From the NCBI RefSeq assembly GCF_018812025.1, contig NC_063052.1:12419501-12483500 (forward strand): a stretch of 64,000 nt of DNA. Reading direction: 5' to 3'. Below, in pieces: positions 48,814 to 59,367 of this stretch. Positions within the stretch are counted from its first letter, which is position 1. Each line of letters starts with the position of its first letter. The DNA is from Megalobrama amblycephala (lineage: Eukaryota; Chordata; Actinopteri; Cypriniformes; Xenocyprididae). A program made the translations under genes and the position numbers. The notes under the pieces were generated by a model. The model was not told the DNA's origin and did no database searches. It saw only the letters and a list, made by a program, of their open reading frames with translations.

Positions 48814-49013
48814 TTAAAGGGACACTGTTTTTGCCCATACAATGGAAGTCAATGGGGTCCAAAATAACACGGGAACTTTCCCAAAAACAAATACTGAGAC
48901 ATTTTTCAAAATATATTTTTATGTTCAGCAGAAGCAAGAAACTCATACAGGTTTGGAACAACTTGAGGGTGAGTAAATGATGACAGAATTTTCATTTTTG
49001 GGTGAACTATCCC
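48814..49013. mobile_element. TTAA foldback element, family 4, left-truncated
   Basis: The block gcccatacaatggaagtcaa, tggggtccaaaataacac, caaatactgagacatttttc is shared with 54917-55209. The right end tttttgggtgaactatcccta is diagnostic. The left arm is missing. Confidence 0.7.
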
Positions 49014-49785
49014 TATATACTCTAGTTATCACATAAACATTCATTCATTTAGTCCTAGGGGAGGTCTCTAGGAAGTTTTATGTTTTTTTTTTGTTTTTTT
49101 TTTGTTTGTTTGTTTTGTTTTTTTAATGCAGGTCAAATCTAACTCAAAGACCACAGTTTCTTAGTCTAATAGGAAGGTTAAAAAGTTTCCCATTATGCTG
49201 TCATGCATAAATACTTTTCAAGTTCCTCTCTTTTTCATAATTCTCCCAATCTTTTGGCTTTCTTTTACATTAAATTGTAAAAGAGAGGTAGAAAATGATA
49301 TGTTTCTGTTTGTCAGTGGATATAATGTACTGTATTTTTCACTATTGCCTCTGGCAAATGTCATAAAGCTCACACTTATAGAATCACATCGACCCCTGGT
49401 GGGTAAAACTGTATCTGCATTGGGTAGCTGCCTTCAGATAACCTGTTTTTGGGAAAGATCACTTGTGCTGAATTTTATCATAATGCTGTTCCTAGCTCAC
49501 CTATATTAAAATCATCTAATAAATCAAAAATATGTCCCAAATCCCAAAGCTGTATGACTTTTGTTCTGTGGAACACAAATAATATGTAAGACAGAACAAG
49601 TCTCAGTCACCATACACTTTCATTGTTTGCTTTCTATTGTGAATGTGACTGAGTCTGTGAGTTCCTAACATTATACATAACATCTAATTTTATGATGTTA
49701 TGTATAACGGAAGAAAAAAAAAGTCATACAGGTTGGCAACAAAAATTTATTTTGTTTTATTTATTTATTTATTGTAAACTATTCG
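49014..49785. other. Spacer upstream of the zinc-finger gene
   Basis: T-rich runs (49083-49124), a small palindrome (ttatacataacatc / gatgttatgtataa, 49671-49707) and a 104-codon open frame (49195-49509) with no recognisable domain. No gene is supported. Confidence 0.4.
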
Positions 49786-50153
49786 CACCCATCCACTAGG
49801 TGGTACAAACGTATTTGTAGCAAAATAATTTTACCACAGAAGAAGACAAGGACGAAAGAAGCGGCCTAACGCAAAAATTGTTTTTCACTAAATTTGTTCT
49901 TACCATCTTTTTAATTTATGTTCAAGAGAACAGTTTTGTGTTAGGTGAATTAAACTCGCTTAACATCGCTAATTTGCAAATCTATCGCTAATTCTTCCGG
50001 TCGAGGCATTACAGTAGGTGCGTCGCAAATGTGATTTATTACGTAAACGTGCGTGACACATCTGCTTGATTCATGTTTTCTGCACGCTATTAATCTCGCA
50101 TGAACATATTAAGCGAATAGCATCCTAACATTGTGTCTTATTTTAGTTTGCAG
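49786..50153 (+). promoter_or_regulatory. Promoter and non-coding first exon of the zinc-finger gene
   Basis: Upstream of the start codon lie an ETS-like word (cttccgg at 49994) and CpG-containing sequence absent from the flanking DNA. A donor-like gtaggtgcgtc (50014) could end a non-coding exon, and acceptors cttattttag (50145) or ttttgcag-like tttgcag (50153) precede the ATG. The word CCACTAGGTGG at 49793-49803 resembles a CTCF core. There is no TATA box. Confidence 0.4.
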
Positions 50154-50155
50154 AG

Positions 50156-50215
50156 ATGTCTGATTTACTGACAGTGTACGACGATGACCAGGCCAACACC
50201 TTCATTGACTGCATG
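50156..50215 (+). CDS. Zinc-finger gene, coding exon 1
   Basis: Encodes MSDLLTVYDDDQANTFIDCM (residues 1-20), including the first zinc-ligand cysteine, C19. Donor gtaaat; phase 0. Confidence 0.8.
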
Positions 50216-53200
50216 GTAAATCCGTCACCTGAGTGCACAAAAACAGATATTAATGTTATTCTGTTTATTATATCTTTATGTAAATGCATTGATGTTACTT
50301 TATTATAGAAAGTAATATTGATAACTTTCGTTCCTCAGATCTGCGATAAAAGAATAAGGGGCGAAACCCATTACAAAATCCACGTGACTACAGTACAACA
50401 TTTGAAGGTAAGAAGAATACTAATTTTTGAGCACCAATTCATCATATTAGAATGATTTCTGAAGGATCATGTGACACTGAAGACTGAAGTAATGTGTTTT
50501 TGAATATATATAGGCTGTATAGCAGTTTAGTATATCTGTTTTTTGTGTTATGTATTACAATAACACATTTTTGAGCAGTTTAAGACAATAATATTTGATT
50601 GTTTTATTCACTTTTCTGCTTCATTCAACTTTAGGTCTTCTAAGGAACAAAGATCAAACAGCGAACCACATTTTGCCTGTTCGTTTCCTTTGTCTTGGAC
50701 ACTGTATACACTTGTATGCGGGTTATGTCTGCATTTCTTTACCAGTCCCAAACACTACTCGTTCTTCTTTAAAGCAGTCTAGGATGAGTTGTGTGGACAC
50801 TGGAGTGTTTTGGAGTGACATTTCTTTGTCTTTACTGTAAGCAGCAGTATGAACACAATGAGGTCAAAAACCTCATTACTACTTTAGAGGACCAAAAAAG
50901 GATCCGAGTCCTCTTTCTTGGTCCACTTCTGGTTCTTTTAAAGAGGACTCATGTGTGAAAACACCCTGAGACACTGAGATACCAGATGCCAGTTACATAA
51001 CATTTTGAGAACCAAATGCCATTTTATAGGTTTATCTTTTGGGGTTTCGATCACGTGGATCTTCAGTCTCCTGAACAGATGGATATCCTTGTACACTTCT
51101 ATATGACTGAGAAGACTCAGCACTATAATGTGTTGCGTTGTTTATTTTTGTAGTCTGAGGGCGTCCTCACACTACTCCAAATACTTGTCATCAGCACAAA
51201 AATGCGCTGTTGTTTGTCAGACGACAGCCAGTGTTTGTTGTTGGTGCAACAAGATGATGTGCTTCTTTTCAAGACTGCCAAAGGATCATTGGATGCATGT
51301 TGCATTCTAAAATGGCAAGAGTTCCAGTCTGTTTGGCTTCCGGGAGTCAGACTGTACAGGTTGTAGCAAAGAATGTTCACAAGGAAGAACTTGTTGCTTT
51401 AATTTTCCAAAGTTTGTGACATTCACGACATTGAATCTTTGAAAGTTACTCAAAGGTTTTGTTTCAGGCAAGTAAACAAGCAATCCTTGAGCACGAAAAT
51501 ATTTTAGTTATGCCTGGGAAATAGTCAGTACTTGCTACTTTTGGTCAAATGGAAATTCTTCCCGCATAATTTCGTTTTTGTGCGGAGACTTCTGTGACAT
51601 TATATCTTCCACATGCTGTTGTGGTTTTATGTCATTGTCGGTTCGTTGGGTTCTGAACAGAAAGGGCTGGACTGTAGGTAATCCAAAAACTGTTTTATAA
51701 AATAACCCAGGTTCTACCTGAATAAATATTGTACTGAATCCGGCCTAAATCCAATAAGACATTTTCATGTTTGTTGCTAGTCTTTGAATGACTTATATTA
51801 AGTACATTCTCACTGGACCGTTCAGAACTCTTATGCTTTTACGCTTTTGTGGCACAGTACTCTTCAGCTTTTATGAAATTCAACCTTGTGGATTGCTTCT
51901 GGAGAATTTGGATTCCTTTTACCACACACATTATGATGTCTGTACTTTTGGTTCTTCAACCTTTAACTTTTATTCAGAGTGATGCACAATACGGGTGCCA
52001 TAGAGTTCCCCGGGTTAAGTGCCTTAATCAAGAGCCCAATGCTGAAAGAAGGTCTCCCCCTTTTGGGGTTTGGACCATCAACTATCTCAACAGTCTTTGT
52101 TGCTTTGTCATTATTAACTTCTGTTTACTTTATTTCAGTATTGCAAGTAACTCCTAATGAAGTGCACATAAGTAAAACGTATAATCACCTGTCCCTGTTT
52201 TTCCTCCACTGTTTATCTCTTCAAAGAAAGAGGAAGCCCTTGCTGCACAGGGTAAGTAGTAAAAATCACAACTTTGTGATACAAAAAATTCATTTATAGT
52301 TTCCCTATTGTGTTTAGTTAAAGAAAAAAAAAATCAAGTTTTCTTCAGACAGAGTTGGAATCAGTGTAATACGATTATATTAAGGATATGTTCACACTTG
52401 GCAGGTTTGGTTTGATTAAAATGAACAATTGCTCTGTTAGAGCGGTTCATTTGAATAAGTGTGAACACTGCCATCTGAACCCTGGTGCGCACCAAACAAG
52501 GGGTCAGAGACCCACATTTTCAGGTGCAGTTTAACTGAAATATGAATGCAACATGGATCAAAGACATCTAAAAGAACCAAAAACTGGATGCAATTTCACA
52601 AGATGCGACCCTAAAAAGGACAGAAGGCTCAAGAATACCTGTTTTTTCTCATCATAGGAGCTATGTTGCCCATTACAGTTCAGTACAGGCATCAGAACCG
52701 CTTGTCGTTGCAGAAGATCTTAGTTTACGTATGTGACAGTGGAATTCTTTGTGCTGTTTTGACTTCTATAGACATTTTCTAATTCTATTTTATATCATAT
52801 TATTTTTGGTCTGGACCAAGAGAACTGAACTACAAGTGTGAACACACCCTTAGTGTCCCCGAATTTAAATTATTTGTAATAGTTTTTTAGATTATATTGA
52901 CATTTTATTGTGCTTAGAAGCACAATACTGTATCCTATCAGGAAATTCAACAGAAATCTCAAGGAGTTTGTAAGTATTCAAAGTGTCAGGTATCGTTCCG
53001 TAGGTTCAGTAGGGTTTCCATTGAGAAAGATGTCCTTCTGCCATCAAAATATATGGACGGCTATCAAACTCAAAGAATTCACCGCTGATGATATGAATCA
53101 TCACAAGAACTAATTTTTTTCCCCCCAAAAGTAATATGAAGACCTAGCTAATATAGATTTGTTGGCAGTCAGTCATGGATTTGAAGATGGAGAAGAAACA

Positions 53201-56200
53201 GAATCCTGTTGAAATCACACAGACCTGAGAAGAGAAATGCATAAGTGGATTTTTATGGATACAGCGAAAACATGGAATCTTCAAGAAACGGGAATAGCAA
53301 TTTTTTTTTTTTTTTTTTGACAATTTTTTTTTCAGGAATGTAGGGCGGATGTTGGTGAGTTTATCGGCTTTATGTGTAAGGTTGGCATGAAACGGAAATT
53401 GCAATGTATATCTGAGTGAGACGGCTTCTCGAATGAGGGGAAAAATGTAAGGTGGGACTTGAATTTGTCTATCAGGAATTGATTGGACTGTTTTCGTTTG
53501 CTAATTGCAAATGTCTCATTGCAAATGACAGGTTGCTGGAGGTGAAGGATCATCGGCCAGCCTTCTCTTCTGATCGGTGCAATGTCGCTGTGAAGGGACA
53601 TGTTTTTGATTTAAAGATTACAAGGGCATGTTTAAAAAAAAAAAACAAGATATGCCCAGATACATCATAGTATTTATAAAAATTATTTAAGAAGTACATC
53701 TGAACAATGAATTCATGGTTCACCTCATTGTTCATGCCATCCGGTGTAAAAAATAAAAAAAAGACATGCTGTAAATAGCACAATTTTCAGTGTGCTTGGC
53801 AGATTTTCTGACTTTTTTATTTCAATTTCATAGTGTCTCCTTTTATATTGGTGATTCAAAGGAGACATTGAGGACTAGACAAGCAAGTATGTCATACATA
53901 TTTTGTGTATGAACAGTATCACATGTGTATAAGTATACATTTCTACAGCATCTTTCAGACTGGTCTCAATCCTGGGGATACTGTTTTGCCATAGCGATGT
54001 GTGAATGCTAGTACAACCGGTTTACTAGCTCATCACCTGTGCAAAACCTGTTTCCTGCACTGCTTTTCAGCGTGACTTCTGTGTGAAGTTACTGGACTTT
54101 GATGTTAAAGGATGTTGCCCCAAAGCTTCTTAGATTCTAGAGATCTTGAGATGCCCATATGGATCCTTGAGTGGATGGGACAATTTGGTAATGCTTCAGC
54201 ATTACTCAACAATTTAAGAACAGGTTGTGTTTCACCAAGTGATGCCTTTTATGATTGCTGAACGTTTGAGGGCCTCCCCTGGATTTTCATGGAAATGTGA
54301 TGTTTCAGCAGAAATTAATGTCCATTTTATACCGGTAAGAAGGATGACACGAACTGTTTCATCGGAAAGGAGGCACACAAAAATGAACTTTGTCTTTTAC
54401 TGTTTGATAGTAGGTCAAATGGAAACACAATGTTGAAGCAAACATCAACATGATCCTCGTCAGCAAATTTGTGGAAATGCTCCTCAATACTTAATACCCT
54501 GTGGTTGTACCAAAGAACAACCATTACTGTAATCTGACCTGTTTAAACAGGTAGAAACTGCTTATAAAAAAAATAAAATAAAATAAAAACATAATGCATG
54601 ACAATGCTCCTTTTGGAACTGGATGGGCATATTTCAGACATTTTGAGTTACTTTGAAGACTCTGCTGCAGTAGAAAGAAATATAAGATCTTTCATACATA
54701 AAGTTTTTTTGTATATTTGTAATCTTTTGAAACGAACATGTTTTATGAGCTTATTCTGTCCTTATAGGAAAGATTCCGATACAACCTCCACTGCCGGAAT
54801 GGACAGACATCATCGAATATTTGCAATACCTGAAGCTTGATGAGCCCATTATTGGTAAGATGACTTTTATCACCAAAACTGGTTTAGAGAACCAGTGAAG
54901 TAATGAGGCAATAGTCTTAAAGGGCTAGTTCACCCAAAAATGAAAGTTTAGTCATCATTTACTCACCTCATATCTTTCCGAACCTGTGTGATTCACAAAA
55001 GATATTTTGATAACTGTTTTTGCCCATACAATGGAAGTCAATGGGGTCCAAAATAACACTGGAATTTGGTCCCCTTTTACTTTCATTGTATAGCCAAAAA
55101 CAAATACTGAGACATTTTTCAAAATATCTTTTTTTATGTTACGCAGAAGAAAACAAATCATATGGAATGACATGAGGTGAGAAAAATGTTTATTTAGGGG
55201 TGAAACTATGCATTATTTTACTTAGCCTATGCATTATTTTACTTTATTCAATTGAATAAACGGCTAACTCTTCCTCCTTTCTTTGTTCAGGTCTCAGCTC
55301 CCTGAGACAGATTGAAGATCATGTCACTGACGATGGCAAAACTGTGTTAAAGTACAGGTGCCGAATGTGTGCCGTTGATATGGACCTTTTTAGTATGGTG
55401 GCCCATATCGTTGGACGCAAGCACCGACAAAAATACTTGGTATGGTGGCATTGTTCCTCATTTTACTTACACCCTTATACTGTTCAGAGTAAAATGAAGT
55501 GGTTACATTAGATCGTCTTCACAGGAACTGAAAAGGCCAGATTTGGTGACATGGCATGACAACGCGCAGAAACAACCAGGTCTCGTTGCCAGAGCCAAAG
55601 CTGCAGTAGTTGAAAAGCAGGAGGGATGGGGAACGCCAGTGGTATTATCATCTTTGTTGCTTATAAAATGATTATTTTGAAGTAATAGTTTTACATAGAA
55701 CACCTAGAAATATGAATTAACACTCAGCTGTAATTTCATTTCAGGCACTCAGGAGAGATTTTACAAATTACAAAGGTGAATATTTTACAGCAGCCGCCTT
55801 TTTATAGTACAGAATCTCATTTTGTGTCAAATTTTAAACAAAATTTTGTACCTTGCAGGAAGAGATTTACAGTCCAGTGTTCATGAGCAACCCTACTATG
55901 GACGAGACTCTAGTAGGAAGTCACCTTTGGCTAAAGATATTCATAAACAGGCATACTTAGAAGAACATGGGAGACCATATTATACTGGCGAAAAGTACGA
56001 CCAGTATGATAGACCTAATCCAGATGATGCAATCCGCCAGCAATCCTATCCCGGAGGAAACCGACATCAAAACCCTATGAAGAAGCTGACATTCGAGGAA
56101 GAGTCCCACGAGGAGATAATTATCCTGAAAGAGAAATGCATACTAGGCCCTATGCAGACCAGGGTGGAAGGAGACTTCGAGAAGACTATGAAGAAGTTGT

Positions 56201-58857
56201 TGCCCAAGGACAGTTCTCAAGAGGTGATAGACATATGTCTATAGATGTCCAAGAGAACGCTTATAATGAAGGCCTGCCAAGAAACCGATTTAATGACAAA
56301 GACCTCCGAGTACAGCGCCCTGGAGAATCAGAATATCAGGCAGAGCAAATGGAAGGTAGACGATATGCAACTTATGAAGAGAAAAACCCTGCCACAAATC
56401 CCATGCCAATGCATGGAAGAAGCTTTCATGACGAGCAAAGAAGAGGGACTGTCAGAGAAATGCACAGAGGGACTTGGGACAAAGCTAATGAGATGCAAGG
56501 TTACCCCCACATGTTTGAGCCCAGAGATCCAAGAGCATATTCACAGGAAGCGATTCCATCTAAAAAGAAAAAGAAGAGCAGATTCTCTGATGCAACCGCA
56601 GAGGAAATAGCACTCGCACATATGAGGTGGCTTGTTGATCATTTAATAGTCACGTTCAGAAAATCATAAACTTTGTTGTGCATTGTTATGAAATTTGATG
56701 CAATTATTAGTATTTTTACACCAATTCTTATTTCAGACATACAAATAAATCTACCCAAAAAGACAACCCAAGAGGAGCACAGTTCAGAGCAAAGCCTCCA
56801 CCTCCGGTAAAACTGCAATGCCACTAAACCCTTGGGTTTAAACTCAAAAACAAATACATTGAGTATAAAATGATTGATTAACTTGTTTTAAATATGTTGT
56901 ATAGGTATTTTGATGACATACTTGACCCATTAAGTGCGTTTGCATGCAGTTCAATTTCAGTTAGACTAAAGCAATAATTTTGTCTTTCTAAAATGTTATG
57001 TATACACAAGTCTGTTTTTGTGAAGTCAGACTAATTGTGTGGTAATATTTACTGTTATTCAGTGAATTTTCACGGTCGAATTCCAGTCGTTTAAACAGAA
57101 ATCCATGTGATTGTGAATTTCGCCTACGTGTGAAAGATTTTGTAATGGGTTCGCGCAAATTTGCCACGTTAACCAACAGAAAGATGCTTCGTTTGAACGT
57201 GACTTCTGTGTGAACTGTGCTTCATTCATCGCTACACTGTTGATAGACGGTGGCTCTTTTTGTTAGTGAAATTTTGTAGCTCGTCTTCGTCCAGCATGTA
57301 TACGCCTTAATCAGACTACAATTGGCTTCGACTGTCTTTGTGCATGCAAATGTATTTAATATTTCAAATATTCAATCATGCATTGTGCCATATATACTTG
57401 GAGAGATGTAGACTGTAGCTTGACAACACAAAAACCTGCTGTAGCTCAACTATAACTATGTAAATATACTTGGTGTTTATTGGAATTCTCATCAATTTTC
57501 TCTCTTTACAGTCATTCAATAACCAATTTGTGGATCCTGGAAGTACATCCCATCTTGATCCAAAACATGAAAATGTTCTGGACATACTTGTGAGTGCCGA
57601 ATATTTGACCAGCATGAAAAAAAATATAATTTAATGACTGGAGTTTTCATTTGAACATATTCTTTTTAAATGACAGAGTGACATCCAGATTGAAAATATG
57701 GATGACGCCAGATTTCTTAAAGAAAAGCTGTGCACGGTTTTGAAAGAGTTCCAAGCAAAGAAAACTGGGGTAAGCACAGTGTTATCTTTTAGGGATCATT
57801 CTCATTTAATTCAGTATAATTAATTATCTTTTTGTTATCCATCTAAAGGGCCCATCTTCACAATCTGGAATTGATCACAGAGGGGTAAAGCAGACGGACC
57901 AACGCAGAGATGCACATAACGACCCAAGGGATGATCCAGATGGCATGTATTCAGAAAACAGAGGTTTCCAAGAGATCAGACGATATGAAAATGATCCCAG
58001 AGGTTTCCAAGAATCCGGACAATATGGAGATGACCCCCGAGATTTTCGAGAGGTCCGACAAAGTGAGGACGACCCCAGAGGTCTTAGAGAGACCAGACGT
58101 TATGAAGATAATTACAAGGGGTCAAACCAGTTTGACGGTTATCCCAGTGGTCAAGAAGAAAGGCCGTACGCTGATGATCCCAGAGGATTTCAAAAGACAA
58201 GGTTTCAAGAGAACCCTCAAGGTAATCCAGAGAGGAGACGATATGATGATCCTAGAGAAAAGGAACAACAATACGAAGAATATTCAAGAGCTTCCAGAGA
58301 AGAACCTCCAAGAAGAACTCAAGAGACAAGATATTACGAAGGCGATTACAGAGGCTTTGGAAATTTGGATTCTGAAAGAAGACGTTCATTTGAGCATTTT
58401 GAAGACCGAGGCCCTGCAGGTGCTGGGAGAGGTTTTCAAGGTAAACTAACACCCAGTTATCATGTTTCAAGTGGTTGCAGGGCAAACTAGTCTTCCTGAG
58501 AAGCAGATGACGGTATTTACAGTATTTCAAAGTGTTTCAAAGAATTTTGTATCCACATTTTGAACTAGTATAATTTTTTTCTTGTATAGCATCTTCATTC
58601 GTCATGATCTCCTGATTATCTTGTTTTCAGAGAGCTTTGGTAAGCCTCCTGGTAACTTCCCACCAACTTCTCTACAAGACGAAGCAAGGATGTATCTTGG
58701 GAGAGCACAGCAGAGGTCCCATCAGAATGACCGTCAACCTAGCGAGGAACTTTACGACCCGTTCCACCCATCATCCTCACCACCTCCAGAAGCGAGCACC
58801 TCCACCAGTCTTGACAAAATTGCCTCAACTCTTCTGGAGCTTGTGGCTCGTAGATAA
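50156..58857 (+). CDS. Zinc-finger protein gene, 13 coding exons, frameshifted copy
   Basis: Thirteen exons splice to 2366 coding bases, one short of a multiple of three; about 788 residues are implied. Residues 19-41 form a matrin/U1-type zinc finger (C19-x2-C22-x12-H35-x5-H41) and residues 104-125 a second (C104-x2-C107-x11-H119-x5-H125). Fingers of this class bind RNA or DNA in nuclear proteins. Then follow KRPDLVTWHDNAQKQPG, a large Arg/Tyr/Glu/Asp/Gly-rich region, the basic run PSKKKKKSRFSDATAEEIAL (a nuclear localisation candidate), an acidic-amphipathic segment, a degenerate RRYEDDPRGFQE repeat region and a Pro/Ser-rich tail ending TLLELVARR. Start choice: the ATG at 50156 is the first in frame after an acceptor. 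In the ninth coding exon the frame shifts between 56028 and 56075; a literal reading stops at 56244 after 307 residues. No named family is assigned; a nuclear RNA-related role is inference. Confidence 0.8.
50339..50407 (+). CDS. Zinc-finger gene, coding exon 2
   Basis: Acceptor tcgttcctcag, donor gtaaga. Encodes residues 21-43, with C22, H35 and H41 completing the first matrin/U1-type finger. Phase 0 at both ends, 69 bp. Confidence 0.85.
50440..50500 (+). repeat. Fragment of the 'agaatgatttctg' repeat
   Basis: tcatcatattagaatgattt followed by ggatcatgtgacactgaaga, same family as 935-1085; intronic in the zinc-finger gene. Confidence 0.65.
52227..52251 (+). CDS. Zinc-finger gene, coding exon 3 (25-bp micro-exon)
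   Basis: Acceptor tttatctcttcaaag, donor gtaagt. Encodes KEEALAAQ plus one base. The phase (0 in, 1 out) is exactly what is needed to link the neighbouring exons, which supports it despite its size. Confidence 0.65.
52381..52851. mobile_element. Foldback element, ends GTGTTCACACTT
   Basis: Left end aaggatatgttcacacttgg (52382) and right end aagtgtgaacacaccctta (52851) are inverted; subterminal words caggtttggtttg and gtctggaccaag also correspond. It lies in intron 3 of the zinc-finger gene. A diverged relative may occupy 50740-50970. Confidence 0.65.
53388..53620 (+). repeat. Dispersed repeat, three-copy family
   Basis: tgaaacggaaattgcaatgt, gagtgagacggcttctcgaa, gggaaaaatgtaaggtggga; same family as 37437-37640 and, inverted, 28640-28846. 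Confidence 0.6.
54768..54854 (+). CDS. Zinc-finger gene, coding exon 4
   Basis: Acceptor ctgtccttatag, donor gtaaga. Encodes GKIPIQPPLPEWTDIIEYL then QYLKLDEPII; a Pro-rich linker followed by a predicted helix. Phase 1 in, 1 out. Confidence 0.85.
54917..55209. mobile_element. TTAA foldback element, family 4, in intron 4
   Basis: TTAAAGGGCTAGTTCACCC (54917) to a degraded right end taggggtgaaactat (55209), with the internal block gcccatacaatggaagtcaa shared with 48814-49013. Confidence 0.8.
55291..55439 (+). CDS. Zinc-finger gene, coding exon 5
   Basis: Acceptor cttctttgttcag-like ctttgttcag, donor gtatgg. Encodes residues 81-130 with the second finger: C104, C107, H119, H125 followed by RQKYL. 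This matrin-type signature (HIVGRKHRQKYL) is the clearest domain in the window. Confidence 0.9.
55525..55641 (+). CDS. Zinc-finger gene, coding exon 6
   Basis: Acceptor gatcgtcttcacag, donor gtatta. Encodes residues 131-169, beginning ELKRPDLVTWHDNAQKQPG; Ala/Lys-rich helix AKAAVVEKQEG follows. Phase 0 at both ends. Confidence 0.85.
55745..55775 (+). CDS. Zinc-finger gene, coding exon 7 (31-bp micro-exon)
   Basis: Acceptor tgtaatttcatttcag, donor gtgaat. Encodes ALRRDFTNYK plus one base; phases fit both neighbours. Confidence 0.75.
55859..56626 (+). CDS. Zinc-finger gene, coding exon 8 (768 bp, internal frameshift)
   Basis: Acceptor attttgtaccttgcag, donor after ...GCACATATGAG (gtggct). The first ~190 bases read GRDLQSSVHEQPYYGRDSS onward in the frame set by the previous exon. 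From about 56028-56075 the coding signal moves to the next frame (RGRVPRGDNYPEREMHTRPY ...) and continues to the exon end. The original frame stops at 56242-56244. Upstream stops in the second frame (last at 56025) and the absence of any GT/AG pair in the overlap rule out splicing as the explanation. It could be an assembly indel or a real disabling mutation. Confidence 0.8.
56737..56806 (+). CDS. Zinc-finger gene, coding exon 9
   Basis: Acceptor ccaattcttatttcag, donor gtaaaa. Encodes HTNKSTQKDNPRGAQF then RAKPPPP in phase with the shifted frame of the large exon, which independently shows that the shifted frame is the genuine one. Confidence 0.8.
57060..57300. repeat. Dispersed repeat with 'gcgaatttcgcc / gggttcgcgcaa' words
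   Basis: Shares tgggttcg-type words with 38440-38540 (attttgtgagtgaaagaat, cgcaatgggttcgtaa). A related start word, gtgcggtcacattagcgaaa, is at 61657. Probably three decayed copies of one element; borders not defined. Confidence 0.4.
57512..57589 (+). CDS. Zinc-finger gene, coding exon 10
   Basis: Acceptor tctctctttacag, donor gtgagt. Encodes SFNNQFVDPGSTSHLDPK then HENVLDIL. Phase 0 at both ends. Confidence 0.85.
57677..57769 (+). CDS. Zinc-finger gene, coding exon 11
   Basis: Acceptor tttttaaatgacag, donor gtaagc. Encodes SDIQIENMDDARFLKEKL then CTVLKEFQAKKTG, an amphipathic helical segment that together with the previous exon looks like a small folded or coiled unit. Phase 0. Confidence 0.85.
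57849..58440 (+). CDS. Zinc-finger gene, coding exon 12 (repeat exon, 592 bp)
   Basis: Acceptor ttatccatctaaag, donor gtaaac. Encodes about 197 residues dominated by degenerate copies of a ~13-residue unit: RRYENDPRGFQES, GQYGDDPRDFREV, RQSEDDPRGLRET, RRYEDNYKGS, PYADDPRGFQKT and weaker later copies. It is strongly charged, low-complexity and probably disordered. An overlapping open frame (57910-58449) is a shadow. Confidence 0.85.
58631..58857 (+). CDS. Zinc-finger gene, last coding exon
   Basis: Acceptor tatcttgttttcag. Encodes ESFGKPPGNFPPTSLQDEAR onward, a Ser/Pro-rich stretch and the C-terminal helix SLDKIASTLLELVARR before TAA. The polyadenylation signal is probably AATAAA at 59556; an earlier AATAAA at 59079 lies inside a transposon. 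Confidence 0.85.
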
Positions 58858-58910
58858 AGTTAAAGATGATGAGTCGGATACTTCATGATGTGATATAGCT
58901 TTAGCTTGAC

Positions 58911-59367
58911 AAAGGGATAGTTCGCCCAAAAATTTGATGTTCATCTGCTTACCCCCAGCGCATCCAAGATGTAACTGACTTTGTTTTTCAGTTGAACACA
59001 AATTATGATTTTTAACTCCAACCGTTGCTGTCTGTCAGCCGTATAATGTGTGTCATGGGAACTTCTACTATAAGAGTAAATAAAACTTGCTTAGACAAAT
59101 CCAAATTAAACCCTGTGGCTCGTGACGACACATTGATGTCCTAAGACACGACGCGGGTTTAATTTGGATTTGTCTGTGCATGTTTTTTTGACTCTTATAG
59201 ATGGAGTTCCCATTGACATGCATTATACGGCTGACAGATGGCAACGGTTAGAGTTAAAAATCATCATTTGTGTTCTACTGAAGAAACAAAGTCACCTACA
59301 TCTTGGATGCACTAGGGGTAAGCAGATAAACATCAAATTTTCATTTTTGGGTGAACTATCCCTTTAA
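58911..59367. mobile_element. TTAA-type foldback element in the 3' UTR region
   Basis: Left end aaagggatagttcgcccaaa (58911), right end tttttgggtgaactatccctttaa (59367). Two arms of about 200 bp are inverse copies (gacaaatccaaattaaaccc at 59094 / gggtttaatttggatttgtc at 59155). It begins 54 bp after the stop codon, so the transcript's 3' UTR would carry a long hairpin if transcription runs on to the poly(A) signal at 59556. Confidence 0.85.

Noticed and set aside
55822..56244. 140-codon frame starting at an ATG at 55822
   Set aside because: Its start lies in the intron before the acceptor at 55858; only the part from 55859 is exon, and its end is the result of the frameshift.
57910..58449. 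179-codon frame overlapping the repeat exon
   Set aside because: It is an alternative frame of exon 57849-58440; the other frame is in phase with both neighbouring exons and shows the regular repeat.
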